DNA of 64,000 nt, taken from assembly GCA_947179155.2 (NCBI GenBank), contig OX359270.1:26747556-26811555 (forward strand), in the 5' to 3' direction. Positions 11,745-23,009 of this stretch are shown here, one piece after another (position 1 is the stretch's first letter; each line of letters opens with the position of its first letter). Below the pieces are notes generated by a model. It worked only from the letters and a program-made list of their open reading frames with translations, was not told where the DNA came from and ran no database searches. This DNA is from Hedera helix. Its lineage: Eukaryota > Streptophyta > Magnoliopsida > Apiales > Araliaceae. The translations under genes and the position numbers were made by a program.

Positions 11745-11994
11745 TTTGAAAAGAGCTTCTAGAAGGTTAATTAAATCAATTTAGGCTATAAAAATAAATG
11801 GAAATTGAGCCATTTAAGGGACATGACCGGTGGATTGATGGAATGGAGTACTTGGACTTTAAAATTCATTCATTTGATTTATTGTTAAAGTGTATGGAAC
11901 ACTCAAGGTTATTGTTAGCATTTTTGAGAAATGGTTGACATCCATTATATACATATATGTGCTATATGTATAATCTTATACTACTATAAATAGA

Positions 11995-12002
11995 GGCTAG
12001 CA
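11995..12002 (+). promoter_or_regulatory. TATA box of the element B 5' LTR
   Basis: TATAAATA lies after a long AT-rich U3. A telomere-like box (AACCCTAAACCCTAG) lies about 250 bp downstream. The equivalent in the 3' LTR is at 18810. Confidence 0.6.
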
Positions 12003-12916
12003 CTTTTAAGTTAGAGTTTACAAAATTGTTGCTAGAGTTCTTCTATAGAGAGTAGTAAATTTTAGTGAGTTAACTCGGTGAGTTAAAGAAAAAGGGTAGT
12101 GAGTTAGTGAGTTCTTTAGTGAGTTACTACCGAGTCAAGTGAGCCAAGTCTAATTCTTCAAGAGGAGTGTGCTTGGATGTCATCTAACTCCATCATCTAT
12201 CTTTGGAAGGAGAGAAAAGTAACTCACAAGTCTAGAAGGTATAACACTAACCCTAAACCCTAGTTTTGAAGTTCATTATGTTTTATATTGAATATTTATG
12301 GTAGAAAAGTTATTCTCAAGTTCTAAATGTTTATATCCATGCTAGATTGGTAGATCTAGGGTTACATGGGCTTAACATGAATATTTATGGGTGTTGGTGT
12401 CGAAAAGTTTAGCAAAATGTATGAGAACGATTTTTACCGACGGAACCTTAAACGAACGTGTGATTTGGAGCTTTATATTTTGAAACCTAAAAGTTAGGTA
12501 TGAGATTTTTTTCTTTGATATGGTAAATATATAAGTTAAGAACAAAACCTAGTTGGTATAATGTTCATATGAGTTGTTATGGTTAAGATATGATTTTTAA
12601 AACCAAGGATTGTGAAGTTAGTTTTCACTTTTCCCTTGTGAGCGATTTTAAGCATAGATCCATTTGGAATTTGGATTTGTGATATAAAGAGAAGTTGTAG
12701 AGGGGGAAATTCTAATGAGAATGGACTCAAGAATCACCCCAAAATATTTTAAAATGAAGAAGTTATGCAAGATTTAATCAAAGGAGCAAAAGTTGAAAAA
12801 TCAGAAAATGGCAATTCTGCAGTTTCTGCAAGAGGAGGGTCGGGGCCCTTGTTTCCTTTGTAAAAGGAGGGTCGGGGCCCTTGGTCACTGTTCACGGCCA
12901 GTGAGTTTTCCGTTCC

Positions 12917-12953
12917 GGGTCGGGTCGGGCCATTCGGGTCGGGTCGGTTCGGG
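12917..12953 (+). other. G-rich run, potential G-quadruplex
   Basis: Six GGG runs fall within 37 bases (12917, 12922, 12927, 12936, 12941, 12951) with loops of two to seven bases, in otherwise AT-rich sequence. The same block is at 19732-19768 in the other LTR, where one base change affects the last run. Confidence 0.6.
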
Positions 12954-13320
12954 TCTTTTAAGTCCAAAATTGATAAATTGCTTAAAAATTAATATAATTA
13001 ATTTGAGACCCAACTTTAATAATTATTTACTATTTATAATAAATAATAAATAAAGTAAATAAAAGCTATTATTATAATTAATTATTATTTAAAGAATATT
13101 AGATGATAATTAAAGAAAGATGAAGTTAATAAGGTAATTATTTATTATTTTAATAAATAAGGATAATTAGTTAATTATTATTTAAATGATATTAAATAAT
13201 AATTAAAGGGAGATAAAGTGAATAAAATGATCATTTATTATTTAATGAATATTAAATAATAAATGAGATTAATTAACTAAGAGATTATTATTTAAATAAT
13301 CATTAAAGGATTTGAGGATT

Positions 13321-14090
13321 GTTAAAATATTATTAAATGGTTAATAATATTAATAAGTGATTAAAATATTATTAAATGGTTATAATATTAATAAGTGATT
13401 AAAATATTATTAAATGGTTAATAATATTAATAAGTGATTAAAATATTATTAAAAGGTTAATAATATTAATAAGTGATTAAAATATTATTAAATGGTTAAT
13501 AATATTAATAAGTGATTAAAATATTATTAAATGATTAATAATATTAATAAGTGATTAAAATATTATTAAATGGTTAATAATATTAATAAGTGATTAAAAT
13601 ATTGTTAAATGATTAATAATATTAATAAGTGGTTAAAATATTATTAAATAGTTAATAATATTAATAAGTTATTAAAATATTATTAAATTGTTAATAATAT
13701 TAATAAGTGGTTAAAATATTATTAAATGGTTAATAATATTAATAAGTGATTAAAATATTATTAAATGATTAATAATATTAATAAGTGATTAAAATATTAT
13801 TAAATGGTTGATAATATTAATAAGTGATTAAAATATTGTTAAATGATTAATAATATTAATAAGTGGTTAAAATATTATTAAATGGTTAATAATATTAATA
13901 AGTGATTAAAATATTATTAAATGGTTAATAATATTAATAAGTGATTAAAATATTGTTAAATGATTAATAATATTAATAAGTGGTTAAAATATTATTAAAT
14001 AGTTAATAATATTAATAAGTGATTAAAATATTATTAAATTGTTAATAATATTAATAAGTGATTAAAATATTATTAAAGGGTTAATAATAT
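13321..14090. repeat. 39-bp minisatellite, about 20 units (B 5' LTR)
   Basis: Tandem units of 39 bp contain TTAAAATATTATTAAATGG and TTAATAATATTAATAAGTGA. Variant units (ATGGTT, ATGATT, ATAGTT, ATTGTT, or ATTGTTAAATGATT) recur in a set order, giving a higher-order pattern. One early unit lacks a base. It is nearly pure A and T and self-complementary in part. Confidence 0.92.
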
Positions 14091-15241
14091 TTGATTGTAG
14101 TTATATATTATCAAAGGTAAATAATATTTTGAGATATTTGGTACATTATCAAATGTCCAAATCATTAAGTTGCGTAAAGAAGAAAGTTTAATTGAATTAA
14201 ACCAAGGTAAGAGTCCATTAGTGATTAAATATTAGACAACTTATAAAATATAGGTTGTATGAAGAACGCAAGGTATTGGTGAAAGATGTTTAAGTGTACC
14301 CGATATGTCCAACTAGGTTTGGGCTAGTGGTTTTTGTCCGGAACGTATAGGTTCATTTGTCGGACAACTAAAGAGTTAATACTTTGAAGTTAAGGTCTTA
14401 AGTTAAGGCTAAGTAATAGTCATTATATCTAATGATTATTTCAATTTCCTATATAAATTGTAGGTTGAACGCAAGACGCAAATAAGCGTAATTGGTAGAA
14501 GCGAACCAGGCAAGTTTTTCAGATATTGTTGCTATGTGTATAACTGTTGTGTGTGCACTTGAAGCCTGTGAGAATTTGAATTAAATATGTTTCTGTGAAA
14601 TCATATGATGTGTGTTGATTCTATATGTTAGAAAACCTGAATTAATTGAATAAGTTGAACTGTATGCCATGTATTCATTCCAATGCATGATCAGTATGTT
14701 GCATGAATAAATGCAAAGCATGAGAAACATGATGCATTCATATAATGTAATGCATGAAGTATGAGAAGAATGTATAAACATAAACTAAGTGTTATGTGCT
14801 ATCTGTTAGACTTGTTGAGCCGTCGTGCTCACTCTTGCCTAAACCAACATTTTCAGATAAGGCTAGTTACCTGAAGTTCTCGATAAAGAACAAGGAACAG
14901 GAAAACATATTACTTCTATTGAAGATCTAAATATCTATTATAGATATCAGTCCGAATTGGACAGGTAAATGATTGCGTAGCATAAGATATTGTTGGTACG
15001 TTATATGAGTGTTAAATGCTCAAGTTGATTGTAATAGAATGTCGTATCAGGTATGATATTAAGACATACTAGGAATGTATAAAGATTTCGATTCTGGAAT
15101 AGAAAGAGATGTTGTAAAATTGTAAATAAATGGTTATTTACCAATTATAATATTGTTGTAATTCTTAAACAATAAGAAAAAGGTTGTACTCGTGTTGAAC
15201 CGGATCCGAGGTTCAAGGAACCCGGATTTGGGGTCGTCACA

Positions 15242-17478
15242 AGTTGGTATCAGAGCTGATAGGTTAAAAACCTTAGGTAAGAGTACCTTAGGCTTTAACC
15301 GTAGTAGAAGATAAGTAAAATGGTAAAGGAATAAACTCTGGAAGAGTTTAAGTAATAAAAGATGAATTTGGAAAATTCATATATAGAAGAATATCCAAAG
15401 ATGGATTTGAGAAGAATGATAAAGGTCATGTTGTACCTAATTTGAAGAAATGATAGAAAATATCTTATGATAAGATTTTGAGAAGCATAAAGAAAATGAT
15501 AATAAGGTCATGAAATGATCTAAAGAGATGAACTCGTAATGAGACAGATGTGCTAAATATGAATGGAGAGAATTCGTATTAAGTTAAGAAAAAATTAGAG
15601 GTTGTGGGTTTTTAATGGAGGACTCATATTAGTGGTTGAGTTGTACGATTCCTTGTATGGGCAGGGAATTTGTGCTTTGGTTTTAGAACCGCTTAGCTTC
15701 CTATATTAATACAGTGGTTGAGTTGAACGAACCCTTGTATGGGCGGGGGCTATGATATGTCAGCGAACCAATTTGGGAGATGCTGCTGCGAAACTTGGCA
15801 CGATCAGGGTGTATCGTAGAATAAACGTATGCACTGATGGCAGGTGTTCCTTACAGTGTTGAAAAGTTGGGAAACTGATGTATTTGTTCTTGGTTTAACG
15901 ACCGCTTAACTTTCTATATTGATTAGTGGCCGAGTTGACCAATTTCTTGTATGGGCAGGAGATTGTGTTTGGTTTGACGACCACTTAGCTTCCTATAGTG
16001 ATAATCGATTGAAACCTGGTGTCGCGCTATTTGTTATATGAATGTTGAGAAGGTGATTCTTTTCTCATGTATAACGAATAGGTAGAGGATGTTAAGTTAA
16101 GTTCGTGTTCTGAGAACCGACACGTATGGAAAGTTCGTGACTCATAGTTATGTGGTGGAACCCCTCAGCGAATGGGCGAATTTGGCCTGACTAGGACAAG
16201 TTCCTCAAACCATATGATTGTGGTAAGTTCCTGAACCCAAATACGTGATAAGTTTGATGAACAGTAAGTATGTGTAGAGTTAAGTAGCAAGATTAAAGCT
16301 ATACTAGATATAGTTATTAAGCTGGAAAAGAATGTGGAGGAAAAATTTGAGGTGTTTTGAGGTTTTAGGATATTCCAAATCTTCTAGCTATGCTAGACTT
16401 TGAAATTCTTAAAATCGTGCTAAATTTGCACTGTTGTGCTTTTGAAAAGACAAATGAATTTTCTTGTTTTATTATTAAGTCGCAGTAACACGAGGTGTGG
16501 AGAAGTCCATCGTTACTTGTGATGATATGATAAAAGATGGAGTCATCAATGCAGAGTAACCTAGTGTTGGATGTATTTTTAAGCCCACTATGGTATGATG
16601 TAAGATGACAAAGTCATAAAATGATTTTTAGTATTTTGAAACGTTTAAAGAAGAGTCTATGCTAATTGTTTCGGCTAGACAAATTGATTTGAAAATATCA
16701 AAATGTATTTATAAAATCATCACACGCCATTAAAGCCATGGTGCAGAGATGAAAAAGACGGAATCCTCAACGCACTGTTGCAACGGTGCGGTATCATGAA
16801 GTCCTATAAATGAATTTTAGTTACTTTAACTAATCTGAAATGATTTTTGAGTCGTAATATACGAACAGTTCAATGATGTGAGTCTACGTCATTTATTTTG
16901 ACTAGACACTTTTGGTCAGAAATGACTCAAGTTTTATTTTCCAATCCAACTTATGCTGGAGCGGAATTTTGTAGTAAGTCTGAGGTGAACAACCCCATAA
17001 TGGGGGATATGTCAGAGCCATGAATAAAGAACCCGCGAGGGGGCGCCCAACAGTGGTGGCATGCTGATATGGGTTGGTAAATCCAAAGAGTTCGACCCCG
17101 TGAAAAGTCGTTGTGCACAGCGCTAGAGTACGATAGGCTGATCACCTAGCGTACGAAACCATTGTAGTATGTTTTCAGTCTTTGTGATTGATAAACATTC
17201 TCGCAGTATGTTCACAGTCTTTATGACTCCTCAGAATAGTATGAAAGTTTTAATGAATATTTTGATTTTCAATTTATTCTTTTGTAAGATATTGATTTTC
17301 AATTTATTCTTTTGCAAGATATTCCATTGTTCTGGAATTATGAGTTTAGAAGTATGAACTTCCTAGAAAAGGGTGGTCATAGAATTTGATGAGTAAAGAG
17401 ATATTCTCAGTGATGAAAAATTAGTAGAAATGAGTATGATGAAATTTCGGGGACGAAATTCTTATAAGAAGGGGTGAA
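15242..17478 (+). other. internal noncoding region of element B
   Basis: It starts at the primer site TGGTATCAGAGC (15245-15256) and ends with a purine tract just before the 3' LTR. Four loose repeats of a block containing TTGTATGGGC and ACCGCTTAGCTTCCTA lie between about 15640 and 16010. No gag or pol motif (CCHC, DTG, FIDD, integrase HHCC) was found in any frame. Confidence 0.8.
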
Positions 17479-20400
17479 TGTAATATCCCAGATATTTTCA
17501 AGATTTTAAATAATATCTTAATTGATTTTATTAAAGGTTAATGTTTAAAACCTAGAATGTGAGAAGTAAGATGTGTAGAAAATGGGTAAACAATTTTTTT
17601 TAACATAATGTATTTGTTAGAAATTAAATGTGGAAATATTTTATGATGCATATAGAGAATTTATTAAGGAAATAAATTCATTTGAGAAGTGAAGACGGTT
17701 ATAAGGATATATATACATAGTTATATATTTCTAGAGTTGTGTTTGTTAGCCAAACAAGGAGATGAGTAAATTTAATACTCAATTAAACTAATAAATTAAT
17801 TAGTTTAAAAATGAAGTCATGAAATATAATTAATTAAATTAATTATATTAGTTATGCGTTAAAGTGGTGGAAAATTTAGGATGATTGTCTAGAATGACAA
17901 TATTAAGAAGTTAATTAATTAAGTAATTAACTTAATTATTAAGTTGTGGTATAGAGCCCAATATTGATTTAATTGACTAGTACAATGAAATGGTGTAGCA
18001 AGCCCAATGGTAATGTAGAGAAGCCCAATGGTGGGATTTAATTTTCAAGCTCAATGAATTAATTACGGTAGCCCAACTTAGAGTTTAATTGTTTTAATTG
18101 TTGGGAGCCCTAAAGGAATTAATCTAGTAGATTAATATTTAAGGAAATTAAAGTGTGAATTGGATTATATAATTTGTCCGAGGAAGTTATTGAATTAAGT
18201 TTAATTAAGGAAGTCCGGTTAATAGATTTATTAAATTAATGGACTAACCTAAGATTATTTGGGAGAAACCCTAATCAAATATTCAATTAGTATTGAATAT
18301 GGCAAATCCAATTGGATTACATAAATTAAATTTAATTTGATTATTAAATTGTTTATTAATTATTTAAACAAGCCAATTAATTAAATTAAGTGACGGACTT
18401 GTGGAAAATTATATATGATTGGGTATTTTATTAATCTAGCCCAATGTTTTAATTAATTGGGAGCCTAGTAAATTAATTTAGTAGCCCAACCTTTTTAATG
18501 GATCAAAGGAGTATCCATGGCCCAAAAAGATTAAATTCCAAAGCCCAAACATTGGCCCATTTGAAAAGAGCTTCTAGAAGGTTAATTAAATCAATTTAGG
18601 CTATAAAAATAAATGGAAATTGAGCCATTTAAGGGACATGACCGGTGGATTGATGGAATGGAGTACTTGGACTTTAAAATTCATTCATTTGATTTATTGT
18701 TAAAGTGTATGGAACACTCAAGGTTATTGTTAGCATTTTTGAGAAATGGTTGACATCCATTATATACATATATGTGCTATATGTATAATCTTATACTACT
18801 ATAAATAGAGGCTAGCACTTTTAAGTTAGAGTTTACAAAATTGTTGCTAGAGTTCTTCTATAGAGAGTAGTAAATTTTAGTGAGTTAACTCGGTGAGTTA
18901 AAGAAAAAGGGTAGTGAGTTAGTGAGTTCTTTAGTGAGTTACTACCGAGTCAAGTGAGCCAAGTCTAATTCTTCAAGAGGAGTGTGCTTGGATGTCATCT
19001 AACTCCATCATCTATCTTTGGAAGGAGAGAAAAGTAACTCACAAGTCTAGAAGGTATAACACTAACCCTAAACCCTAGTTTTGAAGTTCATTATGTTTTA
19101 TATTGAATATTTATGGTAGAAAAGTTATTCTCAAGTTCTAAATGTTTATATCCATGCTAGATTGGTAGATCTAGGGTTACATGGGCTTAACATGAATATT
19201 TATGGGTGTTGGTGTCGAAAAGTTTAGCAAAATGTATGAGAACGATTTTTACCGACGGAACCTTAAACGAACGTGTGATTTGGAGCTTTATATTTTGAAA
19301 CCTAAAAGTTAGGTATGAGATTTTTTTCTTTGATATGGTAAATATATAAGTTAAGAACAAAACCTAGTTGGTATAATGTTCATATGAGTTGTTATGGTTA
19401 AGATATGATTTTTAAAACCAAGGATTGTGAAGTTAGTTTTCACTTTTCCCTTGTGAGCGATTTTAAGCATAGATCCATTTGGAATTTGGATTTGTGATAT
19501 AAAGAGAAGTTGTAGAGGGGGAAATTCTAATGAGAATGGACTCAAGAATCACCCCAAAATATTTTAAAATGAAGAAGTTATGCAAGATTTAATCAAAGGA
19601 GCAAAAGTTGAAAAATCAGAAAATGGCAATTCTGCAGTTTCTGCAAGAGGAGGGTCGGGGCCCTTGTTTCCTTTGTAAAAGGAGGGCCGGGGCCCTTGGT
19701 CACTGTTCACGGCCAGTGAGTTTTCCGTTCCGGGTCGGGTCGGGCCATTCGGGTCGGGTCGGTTCGAGTCTTTTAAGTCCAAAATTGATAAATTGCTTAA
19801 AAATTAATATAATTAATTTGAGACCCAACTTTAATAATTATTTACTATTTATAATAAATAATAAATAAAGTAAATAAAAGCTATTATTATAATTAATTAT
19901 TATTTAAAGAATATTAGATGATAATTAAAGAAAGATGAAGTTAATAAGGTAATTATTTATTATTTTAATAAATAAGGATAATTAGTTAATTATTATTTAA
20001 ATGATATTAAATAATAATTAAAGGGAGATAAAGTGAATAAAATGATCATTTATTATTTAATGAATATTAAATAATAAATGAGATTAATTAACTAAGAGAT
20101 TATTATTTAAATAATCATTAAAGGATTTGAGGATTGTTAAAATATTATTAAATGGTTAATAATATTAATAAGTGATTAAAATATTATTAAATGGTTATAA
20201 TATTAATAAGTGATTAAAATATTATTAAATGGTTAATAATATTAATAAGTGATTAAAATATTATTAAAAGGTTAATAATATTAATAAGTGATTAAAATAT
20301 TATTAAATGGTTAATAATATTAATAAGTGATTAAAATATTATTAAATGATTAATAATATTAATAAGTGATTAAAATATTATTAAATGGTTAATAATATTA

Positions 20401-22095
20401 ATAAGTGATTAAAATATTGTTAAATGATTAATAATATTAATAAGTGGTTAAAATATTATTAAATAGTTAATAATATTAATAAGTGATTAAAATATTATTA
20501 AATTGTTAATAATATTAATAAGTGGTTAAAATATTATTAAATGGTTAATAATATTAATAAGTGATTAAAATATTATTAAATGATTAATAATATTAATAAG
20601 TGATTAAAATATTATTAAATGGTTAATAATATTAATAAGTGATTAAAATATTGTTAAATGATTAATAATATTAATAAGTGGTTAAAATATTATTAAATGG
20701 TTAATAATATTAATAAGTGATTAAAATATTATTAAATGATTAATAATATTAATAAGTGATTAAAATATTATTAAATGGTTAATAATATTAATAAGTGATT
20801 AAAATATTGTTAAATGATTAATAATATTAATAAGTGGTTAAAATATTATTAAATAGTTAATAATATTAATAAGTGATTAAAATATTATTAAATTGTTAAT
20901 AATATTAATAAGTGATTAAAATATTATTAAAGGGTTAATAATATTTGATTGTAGTTATATATTATCAAAGGTAGATAATATTTTGAGATATTTGGTACAT
21001 TATCAAATGTCCAAATCATTAAGTTGCGTAAAGAAGAAAGTTTAATTGAATTAAACCAAGGTAAGAGTCCATTAGTGATTAAATATTAGACAACTTATAA
21101 AATATAGGTTGTATGAAGAACGCAAGGTATTGGTGAAAGATGTTTAAGTGTACCCGATATGTCCAACTAGGTTTGGGCTAGTGGTTTTTGTCCGGAACGT
21201 ATAGGTTCATTTGTCGGACAACTAAAGAGTTAATACTTTGAAGTTAAGGTCTTAAGTTAAGGCTAAGTAATAGTCATTATATCTAATGATTATTTCAATT
21301 TCCTATATAAATTGTAGGTTGAACGCAAGACGCAAATAAGCGTAATTGGTAGAAGCGAACCAGGCAAGTTTTTCAGATATTGTTGCTATGTGTATAACTG
21401 TTGTGTGTGCACTTGAAGCCTGTGAGAATTTGAATTAAATATGTTTCTGTGAAATCATATGATGTGTGTTGATTCTATATGTTAGAAAACCTGAATTAAT
21501 TAAATAAGTTGAACTGTATGCCATGTATTCATTCCAATGCATGATCAGTATGTTGCATGAATAAATGCAAAGCATGAGAAACATGATGCATTCATATAAT
21601 GTAATGCATGAAGTATGAGAAGAATGTATAAACATAAACTAAGTGTTATGTGCTATCTGTTAGACTTGTTGAGCCGTCGTGCTCACTCTTGCCTAAACCA
21701 ACATTTTCAGATAAGGCTAGTTACCTGAAGTTCTCGATAAAGAACAAGGAACAGGAAAACATATTACTTCCATTGAAGATCTAAATATCTATTATAGATA
21801 TCAGTCCGAATTGGACAGGTAAATGATTGCGTAGCATAAGATATTGTTGGTACGTTATATGAATGTTAAATACTCAAGTTGATTGTAATAGAATGTCGTA
21901 TCAGGTATGATATTAAGACATACTAGGAATGTATAAAGATTTCGATTCTGGAATAGAAAGAGATGTTGTAAAATTGTAAATAAATGGTTATTTACCAATT
22001 ATAATATTGTTGTAATTCTTAAACAATAAGAAAAAGGTTGTACTCGTGTTGAACCGGATCCGAGGTTCAAGGAACCCGGATTTGGGGTCGTCACA
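17479..22095 (+). repeat. 3' LTR of element B (4617 bp)
   Basis: Nearly identical to 10664-15241 at a fixed offset of 6815 up to the minisatellite. It is longer by 39 bases, which equals one extra minisatellite unit. Single-base differences were seen in the GGGGCCC block, the G-rich run, the minisatellite and the R/U5 part. Confidence 0.95.
20136..20944. repeat. 39-bp minisatellite, about 21 units (B 3' LTR)
   Basis: Same array as at 13321 with one additional unit in its middle third (an ATGATT-ATGGTT pair where the other copy has one ATGGTT unit). The early one-base deletion is shared, so the array predates insertion. Confidence 0.9.
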
Positions 22096-22100
22096 AGATT

Positions 22101-22857
22101 AATGAGCACACAAACTCTTTCCACCAGTTGAGAACTTACTTGGAGGAATCAGTTGCCAGTCTCAAACAAGATTTGGAAGAGACAATTGAGCAGAATATGG
22201 AGTAAAAAATACAACAAATGATGAAAGGATTTGAAGCTCTCCTCTCTGTGCAATTATCGAATCCTTAATCCATTGCAGGTAACCCAAGCAATCAAATAGG
22301 TTATGTGTTAGGATCTATTGAGACTGGAACCACAAATGAAAGAGCTATTAATAGTATTTTTAAATCAATTAAGTTTGAATTTCCTAAGTTTGATGGAACT
22401 AATCCTATATCATGGATATGGAAGTGTAATAAGCATTTCTCACATCATGTGGTTAATGAAAATCAAAAATCTATTTAGCTACTATGAATTTGGAAGGTGA
22501 AGCTAAGGAATGGTATTCAGGATTTGTTTAAGAGGGCAGAACTAACATGGGAATGGTTTATTGAAGAAATAGCTGCCAAGTTTAGCTCTAAAACTCAGAT
22601 TAATCCTATTGGACAACTTAAAAATCTGGAACAAAATAGGACTGTGGATGAATACAGGAAAATATTTGAAGACCTTAATACCTGGTCCCTACCTAGGAAT
22701 CTTGTACTTAATGAGCCCTTCTTTATGGTTTGTTTTATGGGAGGTTTAAAAGAGGAGATAAGACTGAGTATTTAAAAGCTCAAAATCATTACTCTTAAGG
22801 AGTTAATCAAATTAGCAAAGGTAAAGGAGGCTAAGTTGGAGTTGGGTGAGCAATAAG
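22101..22857 (+). pseudogene. element D gag, remainder
   Basis: It continues the frame broken by B. Recognisable gag segments are FEFPKFDGTNPISWIWKCNK (about 22376-22435), AELTWEWFIEEIAAKFSS (22535-22590) and a conserved GQLKNLEQNRTVDEYRKIFE block (22610-22670). In-frame stops occur near 22202, 22267, 22478 and 22772. Gag would have formed the particle; this copy cannot. Confidence 0.75.
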
Positions 22858-23009
22858 TTCAATATTACTGGAAATCCACAAAAAATTATTCCTATAGCAG
22901 CTACTATGTCTATATCTGGAGTGACTCTTGTGCCTAATAACATAGGCCTCCATAGCTTAGAACGTAGTAGGTCTCTCCCTATTAGGGATTGATTAGAAAG
23001 CAGATCTCT

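Larger units (their letters stand above)
10664..15241 (+). repeat. 5' LTR of element B (4578 bp)
   Basis: It opens TGTAATATCCCAG and closes GGGGTCGTCACA. In order it holds a cluster of site II-like motifs (11140-11744), a TATA box (11995), GTGAGTTA words (about 12065-12145), a telomere-like box (about 12246-12263), two GGGTCGGGGCCCTTG words and a G-rich run (12836-12953), a 39-bp minisatellite (13321-14090) and the R/U5 part. No protein frame of note is present; short open frames match in both LTRs and are not genes. Confidence 0.95.
10664..22095 (+). mobile_element. element B: LARD-like non-autonomous gypsy element (11.4 kb)
   Basis: Two very long LTRs (4578 and 4617 bp, TGTAATATCCC...GTCGTCACA) bracket a 2.2-kb internal region. 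The insertion is flanked by a perfect five-base duplication AGATT at 10659-10663 and 22096-22100. A Met primer site (15245-15256) and a polypurine tract (about 17466-17474) are in place. No gag, protease, RT or integrase frame can be found, so it must have used proteins supplied in trans. LTR ends and the pre-LTR motif ATTTCGGGGACGAAATTC resemble Tekay/Del chromoviruses, including element C. Large LTRs plus noncoding interior match the published LARD concept. The two LTRs differ by roughly ten substitutions by eye, so the insertion is recent. Confidence 0.9.

Noticed and set aside
12536..13053. Small open frames repeated at 12536-13053 and 19351-19868
   Set aside because: They are duplicated only because they sit in the two LTRs of element B; they cross the G-rich run and AT-rich repeats and show no domain.
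13321..14090. CRISPR-like array
   Set aside because: Units are contiguous 39-bp minisatellite repeats without spacers, in a plant LTR.
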